DNA of 34,135 nt from Clostridia bacterium. GTDB lineage: Bacteria > Bacillota > Clostridia > Oscillospirales > CAG-382. A program made the translations under genes and the position numbers. The stretch spans positions 1 through 34,135 of the forward strand of contig JAFTIR010000038.1 of assembly GCA_017456765.1 (NCBI GenBank), given 5' to 3'. This document shows positions 15,558 to 22,259 of this stretch, piece after piece. The stretch's first letter is position 1; every line of letters starts with the position of its first letter. Below the pieces are notes generated by a model. The model saw nothing but the letters and a program-made list of their open reading frames with translations, searched no databases and was not told the DNA's origin.

Positions 15558-15586
15558 AAGGTCTGTGTTAGTCGCACAGACCTTTT
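15558..15586 (+). terminator. Intrinsic terminator after jag
   Basis: 10-bp perfect stem AAGGTCTGTG / CACAGACCTT around a 7-base loop, then a short T run. tsaB starts 30 bases later with its own ribosome site, so some read-through is likely. Confidence 0.8.
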
Positions 15587-15615
15587 GCGTATTTCTATGC
15601 AAGGAGACTTCCAAA

Positions 15616-16356
15616 ATGTATATTTTATCAGTTGATACAACGGCAAAAACTGCCTCGGCTGCGGTGAGTAAGGTGAGCGACGGCGAGGTGTTTCCTCTTT
15701 GTGATGCACGCCTTAACAGCACGCTTACTCACAGTGAAAGCATACTTCCCATGATTGAGTTTTGCTTAAAGAACGCATCTGTCCATCTTTCGGAAATAGA
15801 TGTGCTTGCCATCAGCGCATGCCCCGGCTCTTTTACCGGTGTCAGAATCGGAATTTCGACTGTCAAGGGACTTGCTTTCGGAAGCGATAATGTGAAGTGT
15901 GTTCCTGTTTCGGCACTTGAAGCACTGTGCGAAAATGTCAGTGACGAAGCGAAAGGTACGGTAATCTGTGCATGTATGGATGCAAGACGCAATCAGTTTT
16001 ATAATGCTCTCTTTTCTGCTAACGGAAAGGGCAGTATTAAAAGACTTTGCGAGGATAGGGCAGTAGGCGAGGATGAGCTTTATGCGGAGCTTTGTGAAAA
16101 ATACAGCGGTAGAAAGATTGTCCTTGTCGGTGACGGTGCACTTCTTGCCCTAAGGCTGTTTTCAGCTCATGACGGATTTGAAAACATGAAAATATCCACC
16201 GTAAGAAGCGATAGACTTCTCCAGGATGCTTCATCTGTTGCAAGATGCGCCATCAGGCATATTGACGGCGCTGTTCCTGCAGATAAGCTGAGTCCCGTAT
16301 ATTTAAGGCTTTCGCAGGCTGAACGGGAACGAAATGAAAGGATGACAAAAGAATGA
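15616..16356 (+). CDS. tsaB: tRNA threonylcarbamoyladenosine biosynthesis protein TsaB
   Basis: About 246 aa, ASKHA fold. It starts with ILSVDTTAKTASAAV (phosphate-1-like strand) and has the family's THSESILPMIEFCLKNA and LAISACPGSFTGVRIGISTVKGLA. TsaB lacks activity itself but pairs with TsaD and TsaE to make the universal t6A37 modification of ANN-decoding tRNAs. ATG 15616 follows AAGGAG by 9 bases. A longer ORF beginning at 15565 would start inside the jag terminator and is rejected. tsaE, rimI and tsaD, often adjacent, are not in this window. The stop overlaps the hpt start (ATGA). Confidence 0.94.
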   Translation: MYILSVDTTAKTASAAVSKVSDGEVFPLCDARLNSTLTHSESILPMIEFCLKNASVHLSEIDVLAISACPGSFTGVRIGISTVKGLAFGSDNVKCVPVSALEALCENVSDEAKGTVICACMDARRNQFYNALFSANGKGSIKRLCEDRAVGEDELYAELCEKYSGRKIVLVGDGALLALRLFSAHDGFENMKISTVRSDRLLQDASSVARCAIRHIDGAVPADKLSPVYLRLSQAERERNERMTKE

Positions 16357-16910
16357 ATTACGAAAATGATATAGCAAAGGTGCTTGTTTCTGAAGAAGAA
16401 ATTGCCGGCGCCGTAAAAAGAATTGCAAAACAAATGGTTGAGGATTATAAAGATTCTGATAAAAAGGTTTTGTTTCTGTGTACACTCAAAGGTGCGGTTG
16501 TGTTCCTTGCGGACCTTATGAAGGAATTTAACTTGGTTGCCGAAATTGATTTTATCAAGGTTTCTTCCTACGCATCGGGTACCGAATCCTCCGGTGTTAT
16601 TTCATTAAAATCCGGCCCCGACCTTACAGACCTTTCCGACTATAATGTTGTTGTAATTGAGGATATTCTTGATACAGGTAATACTCTCTCATGGCTTCTT
16701 GACCATGTAAAGAATGAAATGAATGCACACTCCGTAAAGCTCTGCGCACTCTTTAATAAACCCGACAGACGTAAGAAGGATGTACACATTGATTATCAGG
16801 GCTTCATTATTCCCGACGAATTTATTGTCGGCTATGGTCTTGACTATAATAATCTTTACAGAAACCTTCCTTATGTCGGAGTGCTTAAACCCGAAGTTTA
16901 TAATAATTAA
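16353..16910 (+). CDS. hpt: Hypoxanthine phosphoribosyltransferase
   Basis: 185 aa. The PRPP-binding motif VVVIEDILDTGNTL (about residues 99-112, with the acidic pair Glu103-Asp104) and the LCTLKGAVVFLADL and DFIKVSSYASGTESSG loops identify a type I purine PRTase of the Hpt class. It salvages hypoxanthine (and guanine) to IMP (GMP) in the cytoplasm. It is translationally coupled to tsaB by a 4-base overlap. In many Firmicutes hpt sits with tilS and ftsH instead, so this position is a local arrangement. Confidence 0.95.
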   Translation: MNYENDIAKVLVSEEEIAGAVKRIAKQMVEDYKDSDKKVLFLCTLKGAVVFLADLMKEFNLVAEIDFIKVSSYASGTESSGVISLKSGPDLTDLSDYNVVVIEDILDTGNTLSWLLDHVKNEMNAHSVKLCALFNKPDRRKKDVHIDYQGFIIPDEFIVGYGLDYNNLYRNLPYVGVLKPEVYNN

Positions 16911-16931
16911 TATAAAAAAGGAGATTTTATT

Positions 16932-17396
16932 ATGAAGTTTTTCAAGGAATTCAAAGAATTTATCAACAGAGGCAACGTTGTTGATATGGCAGTCGGTGTT
17001 GTTATTGCAACGGCGTTCGGTAAGATTACAAGCTCACTTGTTGCTGACATAATCATGCCGGTTGTGGGTATGCTCACTGGTGGCGTAGCACTCCAGGATA
17101 TGAAAGCAACTCTTAAGGATCCTGTGATTGGTACAGGAACTGTTGAAGCTCCGGAATTTGCAGAGGTTGCAATTATGTACGGCAATTTCATTCAGACAAT
17201 TATTGATTTTATTATTATTGCACTGTCTGTATTTGTATTTGTAAAGGTTGTAGAAAAAGCAAAGAATGTCAGACTCAAGAAGCAAGAAGAAGCTGAAGCA
17301 GCTGTCGAAGAAGCACCTGCACCCGAACCCGAACCTACAAAGGAAGAAGTGCTTCTTGCAGAAATCAGAGATATTCTCAAGAAAAATAATCAGTAA
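16932..17396 (+). CDS. mscL: Large-conductance mechanosensitive channel
   Basis: 154 aa. It starts with the conserved amphipathic helix (MKFFKEFKEFINRGNVVDMA), then the pore helix VGVVIATAFGKITSSLVADI and the IMPVVGMLTGG turn. After a periplasmic loop comes the second helix (FIQTIIDFIIIALSVFVFVKVV) and a cytoplasmic bundle (EVLLAEIRDILKK). The channel opens under membrane tension to release solutes on osmotic down-shock. The linker before the bundle is Ala/Glu/Pro-rich and somewhat long. GGAG lies 9 bases before ATG. It ends its unit at a bidirectional terminator. Confidence 0.97.
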   Translation: MKFFKEFKEFINRGNVVDMAVGVVIATAFGKITSSLVADIIMPVVGMLTGGVALQDMKATLKDPVIGTGTVEAPEFAEVAIMYGNFIQTIIDFIIIALSVFVFVKVVEKAKNVRLKKQEEAEAAVEEAPAPEPEPTKEEVLLAEIRDILKKNNQ

Positions 17397-17406
17397 TTAC
17401 ATAAGA

Positions 17407-17434
17407 AAAACAGCGGTCGGATGACCGCTGTTTT
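17407..17434. terminator. Bidirectional terminator between mscL and the PFL gene
   Basis: 12-bp perfect stem AAAACAGCGGTC / GACCGCTGTTTT with tetraloop GGAT. T runs on both sides serve the two converging genes. Confidence 0.9.
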
Positions 17435-17446
17435 GTTTGTATAAAA

Positions 17447-18805
17447 CTAATTTTTTAGTGAATGAATGGGAGCGGGAATTCTTCCGCCGCGAAGAATAAA
17501 TCCGTCAGATTTGAAGGTGTTCACAGGCATAACGGGGGCATAACCCAAAAGTCCGCCAAACTCTACCATTTCGCCCACCTTTTTGCCGTAGGCAGGGATA
17601 AGACGCGCCGCCGTTGTCTTGTTGTTAATCATGCCAATTGCCGCCTCGTCCGCGATGATTGCCGAGATTGTTTCTTCGGTTGTGTCACCGGGAATTGCAA
17701 TCATGTCAAGACCGACAGAGCAAACACAGGTCATGGCTTCGAGCTTTTCAATAGAGAGCGCACCTAATTTTACTGCATCAATCATGCCCTGGTCCTCAGA
17801 GACGGGAATAAATGCACCCGAAAGGCCGCCTACATGGCTTGAAGCCATGGCACCGCCCTTTTTAACGGCATCGTTGAGCATGGCAAGAGCCGCCGTTGTG
17901 CCGTGTGTTCCGCATCTTTCAAGACCCATTGCCTCGAGTATTTGTGCAACAGAGTCGCCGATTGCAGGGGTAGGGGCGAGGGAAAGGTCAACAATGCCGA
18001 AAGGCACACCAAGCCTCTTTGAAGCCTCGCACGCAACAAGCTGACCCATACGTGTTACCTTGAATGCTGTTTTCTTTATAATGTCTGCAAGCTCAGAAAG
18101 GTTGCAGTTTCCTGCCTTTTCAATTGCTGCTCTTACAACACCGGGACCCGATACGCCGACGTTTATCTCAACCTCAGGCTCGCCGACACCGTGAAAAGCG
18201 CCTGCCATGAATGGATTGTCCTCGGGAACATTGGCAAAAACAACAAACTTTGCACAGCCTATGGAATAATTGTCACGTGTAAGATATGCAAGTTTCTTTA
18301 TAATGTGTCCGCACATGTTGACGGCATCCATGTCAATACCCGTTCTCGTTGAGCCGACGTTTACGGATGAGCAAACTCTCTCGGTTTCTGAGAGAGCCTC
18401 GGGAATTGAGGTGAGGAACGCCACATCCTTCTTTGTCATGCCCTTTTGAACCAAAGCAGAGAAGCCGCCTAGAAAGTTGACACCTACCGTTTTTGCGGCT
18501 CTGTCAAGAGTTTTTGCCGCAAGTATGTAGTCCTCTTTCGTCTTGAGACCGCCGACAAGGGAAATTGGAGTAATTGAAATTCTCTTGTTGATAATCGGAA
18601 TTCCGTATTCCTTTTCAATGTCCTCGCCCGTTTTTACAAGGTCTTTTGCGTAGGTAGTAATTTTGTTGTATATGTTCTCGCAGGTTTCCTCGGGTGTTCC
18701 TGCGGCACAGTCGAGAAGAGAGATGCCCATTGTAATTGTTCTGACATCAAGATGCTCTTCTTCAATCATGTTTATTGTTTCTAAAATATCTTTTGTGTTA
18801 ATCAT
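17447..18805 (-). CDS. PFL family protein (UPF0210/DUF711)
   Basis: 452 aa, the family length. It begins with the family signature [20 protein letters not shown] and carries a series of Gly-rich stretches ([67 protein letters not shown]). The family has a pyruvate formate-lyase-like barrel and no settled activity; it is nearly always next to a small ACT-domain gene, as here. The start lies 15 bases after the ACT gene stop, so the two form an operon from the 19.1-kb promoter. A regulatory or metabolic role tied to an amino acid sensed by the ACT protein is inference. Confidence 0.93.
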   Translation of the reverse strand: MINTKDILETINMIEEEHLDVRTITMGISLLDCAAGTPEETCENIYNKITTYAKDLVKTGEDIEKEYGIPIINKRISITPISLVGGLKTKEDYILAAKTLDRAAKTVGVNFLGGFSALVQKGMTKKDVAFLTSIPEALSETERVCSSVNVGSTRTGIDMDAVNMCGHIIKKLAYLTRDNYSIGCAKFVVFANVPEDNPFMAGAFHGVGEPEVEINVGVSGPGVVRAAIEKAGNCNLSELADIIKKTAFKVTRMGQLVACEASKRLGVPFGIVDLSLAPTPAIGDSVAQILEAMGLERCGTHGTTAALAMLNDAVKKGGAMASSHVGGLSGAFIPVSEDQGMIDAVKLGALSIEKLEAMTCVCSVGLDMIAIPGDTTEETISAIIADEAAIGMINNKTTAARLIPAYGKKVGEMVEFGGLLGYAPVMPVNTFKSDGFILRGGRIPAPIHSLKN

Positions 18806-18820
18806 GTAAGAAACCCTCGC

Positions 18821-19090
18821 TTAAATTCTGTGCATGGAGTTGAAAATGTCCTCATGCATAGCCTGAATTTTTAAGTTTTCCTTGTTTCCAAGTTCCTTTA
18901 ATGCTTCGGAGAGGGCGAGGAACTTCTTTTCCTTTTCGTCCATTTCAATAAGCATAATCATAGCAAAGTATTCGCCTACAAGACTCTGTGAAATGTCAAG
19001 AACGTTTGCGTCATATTCGAAAATTTTTGCACTAACCTTTGCAATGATACCCTTTGTATCCTTTGCTGTAACTGTAATTACCGCTTTCAT
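18821..19090 (-). CDS. ACT domain-containing protein (UPF0237)
   Basis: 89 aa, a single ACT fold: KAVITVTAKDTKGIIAKVSA, VLDISQSLVGEYFAMIMLIE and a short C-terminal helix. ACT domains bind small ligands, usually amino acids, as dimers. This subgroup is related to the glycine cleavage regulator GcvR and pairs with PFL/UPF0210 genes. AAAGGAAAGG precedes ATG 19090, and a good promoter lies at 19126-19154. It is first in a two-gene minus-strand operon. Confidence 0.93.
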   Translation of the reverse strand: MKAVITVTAKDTKGIIAKVSAKIFEYDANVLDISQSLVGEYFAMIMLIEMDEKEKKFLALSEALKELGNKENLKIQAMHEDIFNSMHRI

Positions 19091-19125
19091 GTTTACCTTT
19101 CCTTTCTGAACACGTGTTTTAGTTA

Positions 19126-19154
19126 ATTATACACCAGAATGATAATTATTTCAA
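19126..19154 (-). promoter_or_regulatory. Sigma-A promoter of the ACT-PFL operon
   Basis: On the minus strand, TTGAAA (19154-19149), a 17-base spacer and perfect TATAAT (19131-19126). Confidence 0.78.
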
Positions 19155-19171
19155 GTGAAAGAAGCGCTGTT

Positions 19172-19199
19172 TTAACAATTAAGAGTATTTTTGTATAAT
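19172..19199 (+). promoter_or_regulatory. Probable promoter of the 19255-21020 unit
   Basis: TTAACA at 19172-19177, a 16-base spacer and TATAAT at 19194-19199. It is divergent from the ACT-PFL promoter. Confidence 0.6.
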
Positions 19200-19254
19200 T
19201 GGAGTTAAAAATATGAGTTTAAAGTAGAATAAATTGTAAAAAAAGGAGATTGTT

Positions 19255-19806
19255 ATGAACAGAAACAGTAATAGCGATAGCTTCAGCCCCGGATATTGCG
19301 AATATCTTGTGCCCGGCTTTGCAAGCACTAAGATTAAAATACTTAGAATCGTGGCACTTGTTGTCGGACTTGCACTTCTTGTTTTGCTGTTCGGACTTTT
19401 AAGTAAGATTCCTCAGGTCTTTGCCGTGTGGCTTGTACTTATCTGCGCCCTTGAGGTGATATTCTTCAGATGCACTGTCAGAGAATTTGAGTATACCGTT
19501 GCCATGGGAGAGCTGACTGTCGAGGCAATTTACGGTAAAAAGTGGAGAAGAAAACTTGCAGTAATCCGTGTTTCCGATGCAGATAGAGTTTTTCCCGTGG
19601 ACAGCTTTAAGGACGCACAGATTGAAAGCTTAAAGGCTGATAAAGTAATTTACGCATCTCCCAAAAAGAGCGATTATATGTACTGCCTTTATACAAAAGA
19701 CAGCAGTGAAAAAAATTCAAAGACCGCTCTTGTTTTCAGCTCGTGTAAAAAGCTCAATGACTCCATTAAGTTTTATAACCGCACAGCCCTCACCGAAAGG
19801 AAGTAA
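19255..19806 (+). CDS. Conserved-looking two-helix membrane protein, function unknown
   Basis: 183 aa. A short cytoplasmic N-terminus (MNRNSNSDSFSPGYCEYLVPG) precedes two adjacent membrane helices (about 30-50, VALVVGLALLVLLFGLL, and 55-73, VFAVWLVLICALEVIFF). A soluble beta-rich C-terminal domain of about 110 residues follows, with FEYTVAMGELTVEAIYGKKWRRKL and RVSDADRVFPVD. That domain looks PH-like ('bPH2'), common in Firmicutes membrane proteins, but I cannot confirm it. GGAG lies 8 bases before ATG. It is first in a three-gene unit with an amidohydrolase and a GtrA protein. Confidence 0.8.
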   Translation: MNRNSNSDSFSPGYCEYLVPGFASTKIKILRIVALVVGLALLVLLFGLLSKIPQVFAVWLVLICALEVIFFRCTVREFEYTVAMGELTVEAIYGKKWRRKLAVIRVSDADRVFPVDSFKDAQIESLKADKVIYASPKKSDYMYCLYTKDSSEKNSKTALVFSSCKKLNDSIKFYNRTALTERK

Positions 19807-19809
19807 AAA

Positions 19810-20610
19810 ATGCTCATAGATTTCCATTCGCACGCATTTCCCGACACCCTTGCCGAAAGGGCAATTGCTTCACTTTCACAGGGTGGTGGGATTTCTCCCT
19901 ACGCAAAGGGAAAGGTGTCGGATTTGATTGAGATTATGGACGAGGACGGCGTTGATAAGTCGGTTGTTCTGTCCATTGCAACGAAGCCTTCGCAGGAGAC
20001 GAATGTCAATAACTTTGCGATTTCCCTTCTTGAAAACCCCCGTCTTATTCCGTTCGGCTCGGTTTACCCGGGAAGCGAAACCTCCCTTTCCGAGATTGAA
20101 AGGCTTAAAATGGCGGGAATAAAGGGTATAAAATTTCATCCCGAATATCAGTGCTTTGATGTAATGGATGAAAAGGTGTTTCCTGCTTATGAAAAGTGCG
20201 CAGAGCTTGGCATGGTTGTGCTCTTCCATGCTGGCGGCGATGTTGCTTTTAAGCCTCCGTTCCACTCCGACCCCGAAAGGCTAAATTCCCTTTGTGATAT
20301 GTTCCCGAAAACCACCTTTGTGTTTGCACACATGGGCGGCTATGATATGTGGGAGGATGCGGCAGAGAAGTATAAGAGACATGATAATATGTACCTCGAT
20401 ACTTCAATTATCAATACGGTTGCAATTATTGATAACAGCGTAGCAAAACAAATTATATCAAATGTCGGTATAGACCATATACTTTTCGGAAGCGATATGC
20501 CGTGGGCAAGGGCAAACCATTCAAGGAATAAGCTCCTTGAGCTCGGTCTTTCCGATGAAGACCTTAGACTAATTTTTTCAGAGAACGCAAAACAATTGCT
20601 TTCTCTGTGA
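19810..20610 (+). CDS. Amidohydrolase family metal-dependent hydrolase (Amidohydro_2 type)
   Basis: 266 aa TIM-barrel hydrolase. Metal-ligand motifs appear in order: DFHSHAFPD (His6/His8), KGIKFHPEYQ (Lys/His, ~110), VVLFHAGGD (~140), FVFAHMGG (~175) and ILFGSDMPW (Asp, ~220). This pattern matches the Amidohydro_2/TIM-barrel group (decarboxylase- or lactonase-like); the substrate is unknown. It starts 3 bases after the preceding stop, with AAAGGAAG as ribosome site inside the end of that gene, so translation is coupled. Confidence 0.9.
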   Translation: MLIDFHSHAFPDTLAERAIASLSQGGGISPYAKGKVSDLIEIMDEDGVDKSVVLSIATKPSQETNVNNFAISLLENPRLIPFGSVYPGSETSLSEIERLKMAGIKGIKFHPEYQCFDVMDEKVFPAYEKCAELGMVVLFHAGGDVAFKPPFHSDPERLNSLCDMFPKTTFVFAHMGGYDMWEDAAEKYKRHDNMYLDTSIINTVAIIDNSVAKQIISNVGIDHILFGSDMPWARANHSRNKLLELGLSDEDLRLIFSENAKQLLSL

Positions 20611-20621
20611 AAGGAAATAAT

Positions 20622-21020
20622 ATGAATAAGAACTCAGCTTTTCAGGTGATAAAATTCACTCTTTTCTCGATTTCGGCAGGAATTATACAGGCAGGCTCCT
20701 TTGCTTTGTTTGAGGAAGTTTTCAAAATGCCTTACTGGCCGTCGTATCTCGTTTCGCTGATACTGTCGATAGTCTGGAACTTTACCTTTAACAGACGCTA
20801 TACCTTCAAGTCTGCCGCAAATGTTCCCGTTGCTATGGCAAAGCTGTTTGCATTCTACGCAGTTTTCACCCCCGTGTCTACATATCTCGGACACCTTGCC
20901 GAGTCCTCGGGAATAAATGACTATGTAGTGCTGATTGTAACAATGCTTTCAAATTTTGTGCTGGAATTTCTCTTCTCAAAATTTGTAATCTACAGAAATC
21001 AGGAAAATACAAGAGAATAA
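20622..21020 (+). CDS. GtrA family membrane protein
   Basis: About 132 aa with four membrane helices and the GtrA signature WNFTFNRRYTFKS between helices 2 and 3. GtrA proteins help move or flip polyprenyl-linked sugars for surface glycan modification. ATG 20622 is preferred because AAAGGA sits 6 bases upstream; an in-frame GTG at 20607 lies inside the preceding gene. No glycosyltransferase is adjacent, unlike the fused GT2-GtrA protein at 33060-34094. Confidence 0.9.
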   Translation: MNKNSAFQVIKFTLFSISAGIIQAGSFALFEEVFKMPYWPSYLVSLILSIVWNFTFNRRYTFKSAANVPVAMAKLFAFYAVFTPVSTYLGHLAESSGINDYVVLIVTMLSNFVLEFLFSKFVIYRNQENTRE

Positions 21021-21025
21021 TCTTT

Positions 21026-21056
21026 GAGCTGTCCCGAGTGGGACAGCTCTTTTTTC
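21026..21056 (+). terminator. Intrinsic terminator after the GtrA gene
   Basis: 10-bp perfect stem GAGCTGTCCC / GGGACAGCTC with a 4-base loop, then TTTTTT. It ends where the converging AraC gene ends; no T run serves that strand. Confidence 0.9.
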
Positions 21057-22057
21057 TACCTTTTGAGGCTGTTTTTTGTTCCGACATGAGGGTGGTGTTT
21101 TCTGTATTGATAGGGAGTGATGCCGCGAAGTCTTTTGAATGTTTTTGAAAAACAGTCGGGGTTTTCGTACCCAAGTTCAAGAGCGATGGCATCAATGGGA
21201 ATACTTGAATTGAGAAGAAGCAGTTTTGCACGCCTCATTTTTTCGCTAAGAATAAGAAAAGAAACGGTAGTACCTGTGCTTGATTTTATTATGCGGTGAA
21301 TCTGTGTTTTTGAATACCCAAAATGCTCTGCAATGTCATCAATACTTGTGGTTGCGTAGTTGTTGTGTATATAGTCGATAATTCTTGCGGCGGTGCTGTT
21401 GCTTTCGTGAATTGCGCTTATCTCATCGCTTATTGTGTGCCTGCATTTTGTAAGAGAAACAAGGGCAAGGGAAAACAGGTATTCAAAACGCAGGTTGTTG
21501 TCAAGTGCCGCGTTTCTGTAAACAGATCTGTGTATTTCAACAAGCTTCTGGATTATTGTTTTGAATTCATCCGAATCATTCTTTGAAAAGTATGAAAATG
21601 TTCCGCTTGTAATGAGATTTGAAAGATAGTTGTCGCTGTCATATGCTTCAAACTCAGCCTGCTTGTGTAATAACCATTCCTTTTTCAGGAAAAACTCTAT
21701 GCTTCCCGTTTTGGTAAAAACGCTGGTCATATGCGGTATAAATGGGCAGATTAAAATTCCTTCGCCCATTTCGATAAGATATTCCTTGTTGTCAATGAAA
21801 ATGATGAAGGGTTCGTCAAGAGCATAAATAAGCTTGTAAAAATCATGATTGTGATTCAGGGTGTGAGAGTCTGAAAGAAATTCGAAATGAACATTTACGG
21901 GTTTTAAGTGAATTGCTGTGTCAAAATATCCTTCGAGGCTTTTTTGCTTTTGAGGGCTACTATCCATAAGGCTTTGCGCATTCTGAATTTTGTTAATGAC
22001 ATCAACGCCGTACAGCTCCTCAATTCTACTCATGTTATTATCGTTTATGATAAGCAT
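21056..22057 (-). CDS. AraC family transcriptional regulator
   Basis: 333 aa. The C-terminal ~100 residues form the two helix-turn-helix motifs of AraC/XylS proteins: DDIAEHFGYSKTQIHRIIKS, then AIALELGYENPDCFSKTFKR followed by GITPYQYRKHH. The N-terminal ~200 residues contain a cupin-like beta barrel (FYKLIYALDEPFIIFIDNKE, IEMGEGILICPFIPHMTS) that in this family binds an effector, often a sugar. GGGAGG lies 7 bases before ATG 22057. It is divergent from the secreted-protein operon at 22260, with 202 bases shared, which makes that operon its most likely target (inference). Confidence 0.92.
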   Translation of the reverse strand: MLIINDNNMSRIEELYGVDVINKIQNAQSLMDSSPQKQKSLEGYFDTAIHLKPVNVHFEFLSDSHTLNHNHDFYKLIYALDEPFIIFIDNKEYLIEMGEGILICPFIPHMTSVFTKTGSIEFFLKKEWLLHKQAEFEAYDSDNYLSNLITSGTFSYFSKNDSDEFKTIIQKLVEIHRSVYRNAALDNNLRFEYLFSLALVSLTKCRHTISDEISAIHESNSTAARIIDYIHNNYATTSIDDIAEHFGYSKTQIHRIIKSSTGTTVSFLILSEKMRRAKLLLLNSSIPIDAIALELGYENPDCFSKTFKRLRGITPYQYRKHHPHVGTKNSLKR

Positions 22058-22091
22058 GATAACCTCCCTGTGGCACCTTTTGTTGATTTAT

Positions 22092-22120
22092 ATTATATCT
22101 GTATATTTCTGTCATGTCAA
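22092..22120 (-). promoter_or_regulatory. Sigma-A promoter of the AraC gene
   Basis: On the minus strand, perfect TTGACA (22120-22115), a 17-base spacer and perfect TATAAT (22097-22092). Confidence 0.88.
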
Positions 22121-22179
22121 TGCTTTGAGAAAAAATAATGTAAGAAAAATTCCACTTTTCAGAACAATTTGCAATTTTG

Positions 22180-22213
22180 AGTTGTTGAATAGGAGTTACA
22201 ACTGTATTATAAT
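22180..22213 (+). promoter_or_regulatory. Promoter of the secreted-protein/phosphatase operon with overlapping inverted repeat
   Basis: TTGAAT at 22185-22190, a 17-base spacer and perfect TATAAT at 22208-22213. AGTTGT (22180-22185) and ACAACT (22198-22203) form a perfect inverted repeat across the -35 element, a candidate operator site. Which protein binds it is not shown. Confidence 0.7.
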
Positions 22214-22259
22214 CTAATTGAATAGTGGTTTCCTGAAATCATAAAAAGGAGAGAAAATT

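Noticed and set aside
15565..15615. N-terminal extension of tsaB from ATG 15565
   Set aside because: It would start inside the jag terminator stem, lacks a ribosome site, and family members begin at the strand ILSVDTTA.
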